Below are positions 1 through 5,519 of a stretch of 5,519 bases of DNA, piece by piece. The stretch comes from an uncultured Chitinophagaceae bacterium (GTDB lineage: Bacteria; Bacteroidota; Bacteroidia; Chitinophagales; Chitinophagaceae), in assembly GCA_937900675.1 (NCBI GenBank), contig CALCEA010000149.1, positions 1 through 5,519 on the forward strand. The letters are read 5' to 3'. The notes below the pieces were generated by a model, which worked only from the letters and a program-made list of their open reading frames with translations, was not told the DNA's origin and made no database searches. Both the position numbers and the translations under genes were made by a program. Positions within the stretch are counted from its first letter, which is position 1, and every line of letters begins with the position of its first letter.

Positions 1-335
1 TTCCTAAAAAACAAGATGCTTTAGAGAGAGCAACACAATTGTTTTTTAAAAACAAGATGAACGAAACCAAAGACCGTAATGGTGTATTGGTGTATGTTGC
101 TACTGCTGATAAAAAATTAGCCGTGTATGGTGATCAAGCCATTCATGAAAAAGTAGGTGTTGAATTTTGGTACAGCCAGGTGCAAGAAATGACTGCTCAT
201 TTTAAAGAAGGCGGTTATGTGGAAGGCATTAGTAAAGTGGTGACCGAGATTGGACAAGCATTAACACATCATTTCCCATATGATAGAGAGACGGATGTAA
301 ATGAATTATCTGACGAAATTATGGTCGGGAAATGA
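1..335 (+). CDS. TPM-domain protein, 5'-truncated
   Basis: The reading frame is open from the first full codon at position 3, so the gene begins upstream of the window; the TTG at 39 is an internal Leu codon, not a convincing start. About 110 residues are visible. The segment GVLVYVATADKKLAVYGD, followed by a helix with FWYSQVQEMTAHFKEGGYVEGI and a closing helix, fits the second half of a TPM domain (the TPM_phosphatase family, also called the YgcG/Psb32 fold). No glycine-rich tail or membrane segment follows, so this is the shorter, tail-less kind of TPM protein. In many Bacteroidota such a gene sits between a LemA-family gene and a longer exported TPM gene; the longer one is present here, and a lemA-like gene upstream is an inference. 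The stop overlaps the next start as ATGA (332-335), which suggests translational coupling. The biochemical role is not established. Confidence 0.8.
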   Translation, partial: PKKQDALERATQLFFKNKMNETKDRNGVLVYVATADKKLAVYGDQAIHEKVGVEFWYSQVQEMTAHFKEGGYVEGISKVVTEIGQALTHHFPYDRETDVNELSDEIMVGK

Positions 336-1111
336 GTAAATTTTTCAAACTATTTATTGCGGTTTTCTTTGTTACCATTTCCACTGGTTTAATGGCGCAA
401 AATATATTGCCTAAACCCAATCCTCCCAAATTAGTAACCGATCAAGCAGGTGTTTTATCTGCAGAGCAGTTACAAGCTTTGGAAGCTAAACTAGTGGCTA
501 TTGATGATAGCAGTTCGAATCAAATTGCTGTAGTCATATTATCTTCTTTAGAGGGTCAACCCAAAGAAGAATATGCCAATAAATTATTTAGAGAATGGGG
601 CATTGGTAATACTAAAACCAATAATGGTGTACTACTTTTAGTAGCCATTCAAGATAGACAAATCAGAATTGAAGTTGGTTATGGCTTGGAAGGAGCTATT
701 CCAGACGTAACTGCTTTAAGTATTATTGATAACGATATTAAGCCTGCTTTTAAAGCGGGTAATTATTACGAAGGCTTAGATAAAGCCACAGATGATTTAG
801 CCAAAGCTGCAGTAGGAGAATACAAAGAAGCTAGAAAAAAGAGAAGCAAAGACAAAGGCAATCCATTAGTGTTTATCATGATTGTGATTGTAATTGTGAT
901 CATCTTAGGTAAAAGAGGTGGAGGCGGTGGTTCTAATATTAATAGAGGCGGCTTCTCTGATTTTACAACCGGTATGTTATTAGGTTCTTTATTAAATGGA
1001 GGATCTAGTCGTGGCGGCTGGGGTGATAGTGGTGGAGGTTTTGGTGGTGGCGGATTTGGAGGCTTCGGCGGCGGTAGCTCAGGTGGCGGTGGAGCTGGCG
1101 GTGGCTGGTAA
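332..1111 (+). CDS. Exported TPM-domain protein (YgcG-like) with glycine-rich tail
   Basis: This 259-residue protein starts at the ATG that overlaps the upstream stop. Residues 1-22 are a Sec signal peptide (basic start, hydrophobic core, cleavage likely after Met-Ala before Gln23). Residues about 33-160 form a TPM domain: the family opening VTDQAGVLS (35-43), the strand QIAVVILSS (64-72), the NNGVLLLVAIQDRQIRIEVGYGLEG segment (97-121) and the helix ending in YYEGLDKA. A charged linker leads to one transmembrane segment at about 178-193. Residues 195-259 are mostly Gly with Ser, Phe and Asn, and end in GGGAGGGW, the tail typical of YgcG-type proteins. The expected topology is a periplasmic TPM domain anchored near its C-terminus; where the tail lies is unclear. 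The family is associated with envelope processes and, in the chloroplast relatives, with photosystem II repair; a phosphatase activity reported for a plant relative should not be assumed here. Confidence 0.88.
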   Translation: MSKFFKLFIAVFFVTISTGLMAQNILPKPNPPKLVTDQAGVLSAEQLQALEAKLVAIDDSSSNQIAVVILSSLEGQPKEEYANKLFREWGIGNTKTNNGVLLLVAIQDRQIRIEVGYGLEGAIPDVTALSIIDNDIKPAFKAGNYYEGLDKATDDLAKAAVGEYKEARKKRSKDKGNPLVFIMIVIVIVIILGKRGGGGGSNINRGGFSDFTTGMLLGSLLNGGSSRGGWGDSGGGFGGGGFGGFGGGSSGGGGAGGGW

Positions 1112-1119
1112 ACAAATTA

Positions 1120-1147
1120 AAAAAGGAGTCCAATTGGACTCCTTTTT
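1120..1147. terminator. Bidirectional intrinsic terminator
   Basis: AAAAAGGAGTCC (1120-1131) and GGACTCCTTTTT (1136-1147) are perfect reverse complements around the 4-base loop AATT. The hairpin has a G/C core and a run of T on its 3' side whichever strand is read. It lies 8 bases after the stop of the + strand TPM gene and 17 bases beyond the stop of the - strand peptidase gene, so one element can end both convergent transcripts. Confidence 0.92.
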
Positions 1148-1164
1148 ATTTGCACATCATTTGC

Positions 1165-3621
1165 TTATAACTTAGGTAATACTTCTGTTACCATATCTAC
1201 CATGGCTTGTTCACCTCTATCTTTCTTTCCTTTTAAGATCATTCCTAAAATCTTACCATTAAAATAAGGATCGGTTTGTGTTCTGTAACCTTGTGGTATG
1301 GCATCTCTAAATCCTACAATCAAATCAATTCCTTTTTTAAACTTAACAGGATCAGTTGTTTTAATTAGTAATTGTGCAAAGCTAGTAGTCATGTAAAACT
1401 TCTCAGAAGATTGAATATTCAATGCTTCATATTTACCAGCAACAAAATCAAATACAGTCTCATCACCATACTTAGTAACAATATTGGTCACTGCGGTATT
1501 CAATCTTTTCTTAGTGATGTTTTTACTTTCTTTATACGCAATTTCTTTGGCCATGGTGCTGTCTAATTTTTCCAAAGCTTCTAATGCAGCACCACTCACA
1601 GAATAAGAAGAATCCTTGGTCCAATCCATAAAATACTTTTTGTACTCCGCTTTTTCTAATGAGCCAATAATATCTATGGCAGTTTCTCTATTGCTCTTAT
1701 TCGCATCCTTAGATGCAATAGTAAAGATGGCTGCTTCTGTAGCGCTATCCAATGTTTTAGGATTGTATGCTGTCATAGCGGCTGCTCTAATAACATAAAA
1801 ACTATCTTGTAATGCTTTTTTCAAAATACCTGCAGCTATAGCATTGCTTTCATTTTCACTTGCTTCTTGCACGGCTTCTAATCTATCTAAGAAATTTCTT
1901 GCATGGTTCAATTGATAAGCATATTGCTCTAATGGTTTGGATTCGTCTTTAGACCAAAGCAATACTTTATCATTGTCTACATTCACATTGTCTGGTGCTA
2001 CTGCTGCATCAAAATAAAAACTATCTACTTTGTTCTTGCTCCAAACATCATAATGATTTCTTTTTCCTTGCACATACACATCAATACCAATAGGCAGGGT
2101 GAATACCTTCTCTTGTACCTGTGTTTGCTGAATCTTCACCATCACTTGCTTTTTAGCAGCATCATAGTTTTGCGTAATTCTTACATAAGGATGTCCGCTT
2201 CCAAAATACCATTGATTAAAAAACCAATTCAGGTCTTTTCCTGTCACTGCTTCAAATGCCAATTTTAATTTAATCGCAGAACCGTTTTTAAATTGATTAT
2301 CGGTTAAGTATTTATTGAGTGATGCAAAGAATGCTTCGTCTCCAACAAAATGTCTTAACATATTTAAAATACGACCACCTTTTTGATAGCTCACTAAATC
2401 AAACATGTCTTCTCTGTCTTTATAATAAAAGCGTACCAAATCTTTTTCTGCATCTGCTGGGCTTGATAAATAACTTCTTAATCCTTTGTAATTTTCATAT
2501 TCGCCTGCATCTTTTCCTTTGCTATGCTCTTCCCAAAGCGTTTGGCTATAATCTGCAAAGCTTTCATTTACGGTTAAATTGCTCCAACTTTCAGCTGTCA
2601 CTAAATCTCCAAACCATTGGTGAAACAATTCATGCGCAATGGTAGATTCCCATGCGTTTTCATCTAACAATTCTCTGGCATCTTGTTGTACTGCATCGCT
2701 ATGTAATGTAGCTGTAGTATTTTCCATTGCGCCACTCACATAATCTCTTCCACTAATTTGTGCGTACTTCACCCAAGGAAAATTCACACCCAATATCTTC
2801 TCATAAAAAGCCATCATGGCAGGGGTGTTTCCATATATTTTGCGAGCCACTTGCTCATATTCCTTTTCTATGTAATAAGCGAGTTCTTTCCCCTTATAAC
2901 TATCCTTCACAATCGCGTAATCGCCCACTCCAATAAAGAATAGGTAAGGAGCATGTGGTTGGTCCATTTTCCAAACATCTAAACGGGTGCCATTTTTATT
3001 GTCTACTTGCTTTACCAATAACCCATTAGACAAGCTTACATACTTGCTAGGAACCGTTAAATGAAATTCTTGTGTGGTTTTCTGATTGGTCTTATCAATA
3101 ATGGGAATCCAAACAGATGTCCCTTCTGTTTCACCCTGTGTCCAAATCTGAGTTGGTTTATTTTTTTCTGTACCCAATGGATTAATAAAATACAATCCTT
3201 TTGCATCGGTAATCGCTGCACTGCCTTTGGCTTTATAATCATTCGGCTTTGCAGTGTATTTAATATATACAGTATAGTTTTCGTTCCTGGTATAGGTTTT
3301 ATCTAATGTGATAGTTAATTGTAAACTATCATAGGTATAGGATAAATTTTTTCTTTGATTGTTTTTCTCTATCGCAACTTGGTGAATATCCATGCCTTTT
3401 GCATCCAATACCAATACATTACTTGCATAAAAATGTGGATGTAATTGCAGCCATACTTCACCATTTAATTGCGACTTGGTATAGTCGAAACCCGCTACCA
3501 GCTTGGTGTGTACCAAATCGTGTTTTTTTTCTGCAAATGCACGATACTCATTTTCTTGTGCCATCACCGTTGTTACAACAGCACATACTAATAGTCCAAT
3601 CAATACAATCTTCTTCATCAT
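1165..3621 (-). CDS. Secreted M1-family zinc aminopeptidase
   Basis: The 818-residue product removes N-terminal residues from peptides, as members of peptidase family M1 do. Residues 1-21 are a Sec signal peptide (MMKKI start, hydrophobic core, Met-Ala before Gln22), so it should act in the periplasm or outside the cell. An N-terminal beta domain (about 30-230) precedes the catalytic domain. The exopeptidase motif GAMEN is at 297-301, the zinc motif HELFH at 330-334, and the third zinc ligand Glu353 lies 18 residues further on in NESFADY. The likely transition-state Tyr is Tyr412 in YQKGG. After about 575 the sequence becomes helical and repetitive (for example DSFYVIRAAAMTAYN and SYSVSGAALEALEKL), like HEAT-type repeats. 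No catalytic residue is missing. The first two codons are both ATG (3621 and 3618), so the true start could be either. The gene is divergent from truA and convergent with the TPM pair, so it is probably transcribed alone. Substrate preference cannot be read from sequence. The E. coli name pepN is avoided because that enzyme is cytosolic and differs in its C-terminal part. Confidence 0.95.
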   Translation of the reverse strand: MMKKIVLIGLLVCAVVTTVMAQENEYRAFAEKKHDLVHTKLVAGFDYTKSQLNGEVWLQLHPHFYASNVLVLDAKGMDIHQVAIEKNNQRKNLSYTYDSLQLTITLDKTYTRNENYTVYIKYTAKPNDYKAKGSAAITDAKGLYFINPLGTEKNKPTQIWTQGETEGTSVWIPIIDKTNQKTTQEFHLTVPSKYVSLSNGLLVKQVDNKNGTRLDVWKMDQPHAPYLFFIGVGDYAIVKDSYKGKELAYYIEKEYEQVARKIYGNTPAMMAFYEKILGVNFPWVKYAQISGRDYVSGAMENTTATLHSDAVQQDARELLDENAWESTIAHELFHQWFGDLVTAESWSNLTVNESFADYSQTLWEEHSKGKDAGEYENYKGLRSYLSSPADAEKDLVRFYYKDREDMFDLVSYQKGGRILNMLRHFVGDEAFFASLNKYLTDNQFKNGSAIKLKLAFEAVTGKDLNWFFNQWYFGSGHPYVRITQNYDAAKKQVMVKIQQTQVQEKVFTLPIGIDVYVQGKRNHYDVWSKNKVDSFYFDAAVAPDNVNVDNDKVLLWSKDESKPLEQYAYQLNHARNFLDRLEAVQEASENESNAIAAGILKKALQDSFYVIRAAAMTAYNPKTLDSATEAAIFTIASKDANKSNRETAIDIIGSLEKAEYKKYFMDWTKDSSYSVSGAALEALEKLDSTMAKEIAYKESKNITKKRLNTAVTNIVTKYGDETVFDFVAGKYEALNIQSSEKFYMTTSFAQLLIKTTDPVKFKKGIDLIVGFRDAIPQGYRTQTDPYFNGKILGMILKGKKDRGEQAMVDMVTEVLPKL

Positions 3622-3645
3622 TATTAATATTTGGCTTCTAAGTTA

Positions 3646-3659
3646 AGCAAGGCTTTTGA
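3646..3659 (+). repeat. Left arm of 14-bp inverted repeat around truA
   Basis: AGCAAGGCTTTTGA here is the exact reverse complement of the 14 bases at 4446-4459. It lies in the short divergent spacer between the M1 peptidase gene and truA. The match ends at both sides of the 14 bases. Function is unknown; see the finding on this pair. Confidence 0.7.
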
Positions 3660-3687
3660 AAATGTAGTAGTTTAGCATCATAATCAA
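3659..3687 (-). promoter_or_regulatory. Weak candidate promoter for the M1 peptidase gene
   Basis: Read on the - strand, TTG (at 3685-3687) is followed after 18 bases by TACATTTT (3659-3666), which matches seven of eight positions of the Bacteroidota -7 box TAnnTTTG. The start of transcription would fall near 3653, about 30 bases before the ATG at 3621. The -33 box is only TTG and the final G of the -7 box is missing, so this is a suggestion. I found no convincing promoter for truA in the same spacer. Confidence 0.3.
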
Positions 3688-3695
3688 TTTGTAAA

Positions 3696-4445
3696 ATGAG
3701 TAGGTATTTCTTAGAGCTTTGTTATGATGGTGCCACATTTGGAGGGTTTCAAATCCAAAACAATGTAGACACTATTCAAGGTGCGGTGCAAGCTGCTATG
3801 AAAACCTTGTATAGAGAAGAGATAGAGTTAACTGGCGCTTCTAGAACCGATGCTGGCGTACATGCTTTGCAAAACTTTTTTCATTTTGATACTCAAATTG
3901 CTATTACGCAGAAGCAGGTCTATAATTTAAATGCGATTTTGCCTAATACTATAGTGATTAAAGCCATTTATCAGGTACCAGAAACGGCACATTGTAGATT
4001 TGATGCGACAACCAGGTCCTATATATATAAGATGCATACCCAAAAAGACCCTTTTTTAGAGGGTAGATCCTGGTATTATCCCTTTCCTTTAGACCTGAAC
4101 CTTTTGAATAAAGCCACTGAAACTCTCCTAAGCTTCACCAATTACGAGAGCTTTTCTAAGAAAAATACCGCTGTAAATACCTTTGAATGCACTGTAACCA
4201 AGGCTTTCTGGCAGGTAGTAGGGCCACATTTGTACTTTAATATAGACTCCAATAGATTCCTTAGAGGGATGATTCGTGGCTTGGTGGGTACTTTATTACA
4301 GGTGGGTAGGGGTCAAATTACTGTGGAAGAATGGATGGATATAGTGGCTTCTCACAATGAACAGAGGGTAGATTTCTCTACTCCGGCCTATGGATTGTAT
4401 TTATCTTCTATACAATACCCCGATTTTCTAAAAAAAATCGACTAA
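3696..4445 (+). CDS. truA: tRNA pseudouridine(38-40) synthase TruA
   Basis: TruA converts uridines at positions 38, 39 and 40 of the tRNA anticodon stem-loop to pseudouridine; it acts in the cytoplasm as a homodimer and needs no cofactor. The 249-residue product has the family hallmarks in order: the N-terminal strand YFLELCYDGATFGGFQ (4-19), DTIQGAVQ (25-32), and the active-site segment GASRTDAGVHA (47-57) with the catalytic Asp at 52 and the conserved Arg at 50. The conserved aromatic segment TRSYIYKM is at 106-113. The C-terminal signature NRFLRGMIRGLVGTLLQVGRG is at 186-206, and the ending PAYGLYLSSIQYP closes the domain. The length is close to the family norm (about 245-270). The ATG at 3696 is favoured because YFLELCYDG begins almost at once, as in other TruA proteins. 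It has an A-rich upstream stretch and no Shine-Dalgarno sequence. The gene stands alone between a divergent peptidase gene and an rRNA operon on the same strand. Confidence 0.97.
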   Translation: MSRYFLELCYDGATFGGFQIQNNVDTIQGAVQAAMKTLYREEIELTGASRTDAGVHALQNFFHFDTQIAITQKQVYNLNAILPNTIVIKAIYQVPETAHCRFDATTRSYIYKMHTQKDPFLEGRSWYYPFPLDLNLLNKATETLLSFTNYESFSKKNTAVNTFECTVTKAFWQVVGPHLYFNIDSNRFLRGMIRGLVGTLLQVGRGQITVEEWMDIVASHNEQRVDFSTPAYGLYLSSIQYPDFLKKID

Positions 4446-4459
4446 TCAAAAGCCTTGCT
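4446..4459 (+). repeat. Right arm of 14-bp inverted repeat around truA
   Basis: TCAAAAGCCTTGCT begins at the base after the truA stop codon and is the exact reverse complement of 3646-3659. The two arms are 786 bases apart and enclose truA. It is not followed by a T-tract, so it is not itself an intrinsic terminator. Confidence 0.7.
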
Positions 4460-4536
4460 ATTACTAGCTTTCCGTGTATAATGGCCGGATATTGAGCCAT
4501 TTAAACGAAAAAAAATCAAAAATAGTATGCAATAAA

Positions 4537-4567
4537 TTTGGCTGTGAGTAAATGCTCCTTATCTTTG
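4537..4567 (+). promoter_or_regulatory. rRNA operon promoter P1 (distal)
   Basis: TTTG (4537-4540), a 19-base spacer and TATCTTTG (4560-4567) match the -33/-7 consensus of the Bacteroidota primary sigma factor exactly. The region just upstream (about 4503-4536) is A-rich with a run of eight or more A, which could act as an UP element. C/G-rich bases follow the -7 box. Transcription would begin a few bases after 4567 and produce a leader of about 400 bases before 16S. Confidence 0.85.
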
Positions 4568-4570
4568 CCG

Positions 4571-4599
4571 CCCGTTAATGATAAACACATCCTAACGGG
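4571..4599 (+). other. Start-site hairpin after P1
   Basis: CCCGTTA (4571-4577) pairs perfectly with TAACGGG (4593-4599) across a 15-base A-rich loop. The stem starts 3 bases after the P1 -7 box, so it would form at the very 5' end of the P1 transcript. Confidence 0.6.
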
Positions 4600-4653
4600 A
4601 AGTTCTCTGAAGCAGTTTTACAGCAAAAAAAGTTTAAAATAATTCAACCAAAA

Positions 4654-4685
4654 ATTGGTGGTTATAAATAAGCGCTGTATCTTTG
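4654..4685 (+). promoter_or_regulatory. rRNA operon promoter P2 (middle)
   Basis: ATTG (4654-4657), a 20-base spacer and TATCTTTG (4678-4685) match the Bacteroidota consensus with one change in the -33 box. The -33 box lies exactly 117 bases after that of P1. The spacer begins GTGGTTATAAATAA, closely resembling the P3 spacer. The -33 box sits inside the short inverted repeat ACCAA-AAA-TTGGT (4647-4659). Confidence 0.83.
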
Positions 4686-4688
4686 CCC

Positions 4689-4706
4689 TCCCTCATAAAA
4701 AAGGGA
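4689..4706 (+). other. Start-site hairpin after P2
   Basis: TCCCT (4689-4693) pairs with AGGGA (4702-4706) across the 8-base loop CATAAAAA. The stem starts 3 bases after the P2 -7 box. Five base pairs is short, so it is supported mainly by the matching position of the hairpins after P1 and P3. Confidence 0.45.
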
Positions 4707-4742
4707 ACAGTTCTAAGAAATAATATCGCCTAACTAATTGAA

Positions 4743-4761
4743 AAATAATTCTTAATTATTT
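4743..4761. repeat. Perfect 8-bp inverted repeat upstream of P3
   Basis: AAATAATT (4743-4750) and AATTATTT (4754-4761) are perfect reverse complements around CTT. The element ends 9 bases before the P3 -33 box, a position suited to a protein-binding operator or an A/T-rich UP element. All pairs are A/T, so a role as an RNA hairpin in P1 and P2 transcripts would be weak. Confidence 0.5.
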
Positions 4762-4770
4762 GGAATAAAG

Positions 4771-4802
4771 TTTGGTGGTTAAAAATAATGTGCCTACCTT
4801 TG
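4771..4802 (+). promoter_or_regulatory. rRNA operon promoter P3 (proximal)
   Basis: TTTG (4771-4774), a 20-base spacer and TACCTTTG (4795-4802) match the Bacteroidota consensus exactly. The -33 box lies exactly 117 bases after that of P2. The spacer begins GTGGTTAAAAATAA, nearly identical to that of P2. C-rich bases (CACCCCGC) follow the -7 box. Its leader to 16S would be about 170 bases. Confidence 0.87.
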
Positions 4803-4807
4803 CACCC

Positions 4808-4824
4808 CGCTACGAATAATAGCG
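4808..4824 (+). other. Start-site hairpin after P3
   Basis: CGCTA (4808-4812) pairs with TAGCG (4820-4824) across the 7-base loop CGAATAA. The stem starts 5 bases after the P3 -7 box, close to the expected first transcribed base. Confidence 0.5.
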
Positions 4825-4975
4825 ATGCAAAACAAGCATAAAGATCTTTGAAAGTTTGGAAACAATAGTAACTGATTAATTGAAAAAATCAGGTAAAGGT
4901 TACAGCATCAAAAAAATTAAATCAGACGTTAATTTCGGATTTATTTGAGATTGATAGTCAGATCAAACAACATTT
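4825..4975 (+). promoter_or_regulatory. 16S rRNA leader with boxA-like stretch and hairpins
   Basis: This A/T-rich stretch between P3 and 16S is transcribed but non-coding. GATCTTTGAAAG (4843-4854) resembles the boxA antitermination element of rRNA leaders (E. coli core CTCTTTAA), and similar CTTTGA stretches precede 16S in other Bacteroidota; this assignment is by resemblance only. A composite hairpin follows: GTAAC (4868-4872) with GTTAC (4899-4903), continued inward by TGATT (4873-4877) with AATCA (4887-4891), with bases 4892-4898 bulged. A second, all-A/T stem joins AAATTAA (4914-4920) and TTAATTT (4929-4935). The bases just before 4976 would be expected to pair with sequence after the 16S 3' end for RNase III processing, but that partner lies outside the window. 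Confidence 0.5.

Positions 4976-5519
<544 letters not shown>

Noticed and set aside
39..335. TTG at 39 as the start of the first TPM gene
   Set aside because: The frame stays open to the window edge with family-like sequence before it, and starting here would cut into the TPM domain.
3057..3242. Second - strand open frame of 61 codons within the M1 peptidase gene
   Set aside because: It overlaps the M1 frame on the same strand in another phase and shows no domain or promoter.
3061..3306. Open frames on the + strand inside the M1 peptidase gene (for example 2053-2268, 2319-2645, 3061-3306, 3399-3641)
   Set aside because: They are antisense shadows of a strongly supported coding gene, rich in Leu, Ile, His and Cys with no recognisable domain or start context.
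3684..3691. TCAATTTG as the truA -7 box
   Set aside because: It departs from TAnnTTTG in the key T-A, the nearest TTTG is 25 bases upstream, and transcription would start almost at the ATG.
4480..4501. AATGGC/GCCATT hairpin downstream of truA as a terminator
   Set aside because: The stem is 6 bp with a 10-base loop and no T-tract follows on either strand, so termination is not supported.
4843..4850. GATCTTTG as a fourth rRNA promoter -7 box
   Set aside because: The first base of TAnnTTTG is wrong and no TTTG or TTG box lies 19-20 bases upstream; the boxA-like reading fits better.

Overview
The window looks like chromosomal DNA from a member of the Bacteroidota, most likely the family Chitinophagaceae; the 16S segment reads as Sediminibacterium-like from memory, which is an inference. 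The supporting signs are the 16S sequence itself, three promoters of the Bacteroidota type (TTTG, 19-20 bases, TAnnTTTG), A/T-rich starts without Shine-Dalgarno sequences, and exported proteins whose signal peptides end in Met-Ala-Gln. No CRISPR array, insertion sequence, prophage gene or tRNA is visible. The genes present are ordinary housekeeping or envelope genes.

Layout. Positions 1-1111 hold the end of a two-gene unit on the + strand: a 5'-truncated TPM-domain protein overlaps by ATGA a second, exported TPM protein with a transmembrane segment and a glycine-rich tail ending in Trp. A perfect hairpin with T-tracts on both strands (1120-1147) lies between this unit and the convergent gene at 1165-3621. 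That gene encodes a secreted zinc aminopeptidase of family M1 with all its hallmark motifs. A 74-base divergent spacer separates it from truA (3696-4445, tRNA pseudouridine synthase A).

Positions 4446-4975 contain no gene. They hold the control region of an rRNA operon: three tandem promoters about 117 bases apart, each followed at once by a small hairpin of unrelated sequence, then a long A/T-rich leader with a boxA-like stretch and a further hairpin. The 16S rRNA gene begins near 4976 and runs off the end of the window; about 544 of roughly 1,500 bases are present.

The genes do not form one pathway. The TPM pair and the M1 peptidase act in the envelope or outside the cytoplasm, while truA and the rRNA operon serve translation. 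I see no new defence or mobile system. The observations most worth following are the three-promoter array with its start-site hairpins and a perfect 14-base inverted repeat that brackets truA.
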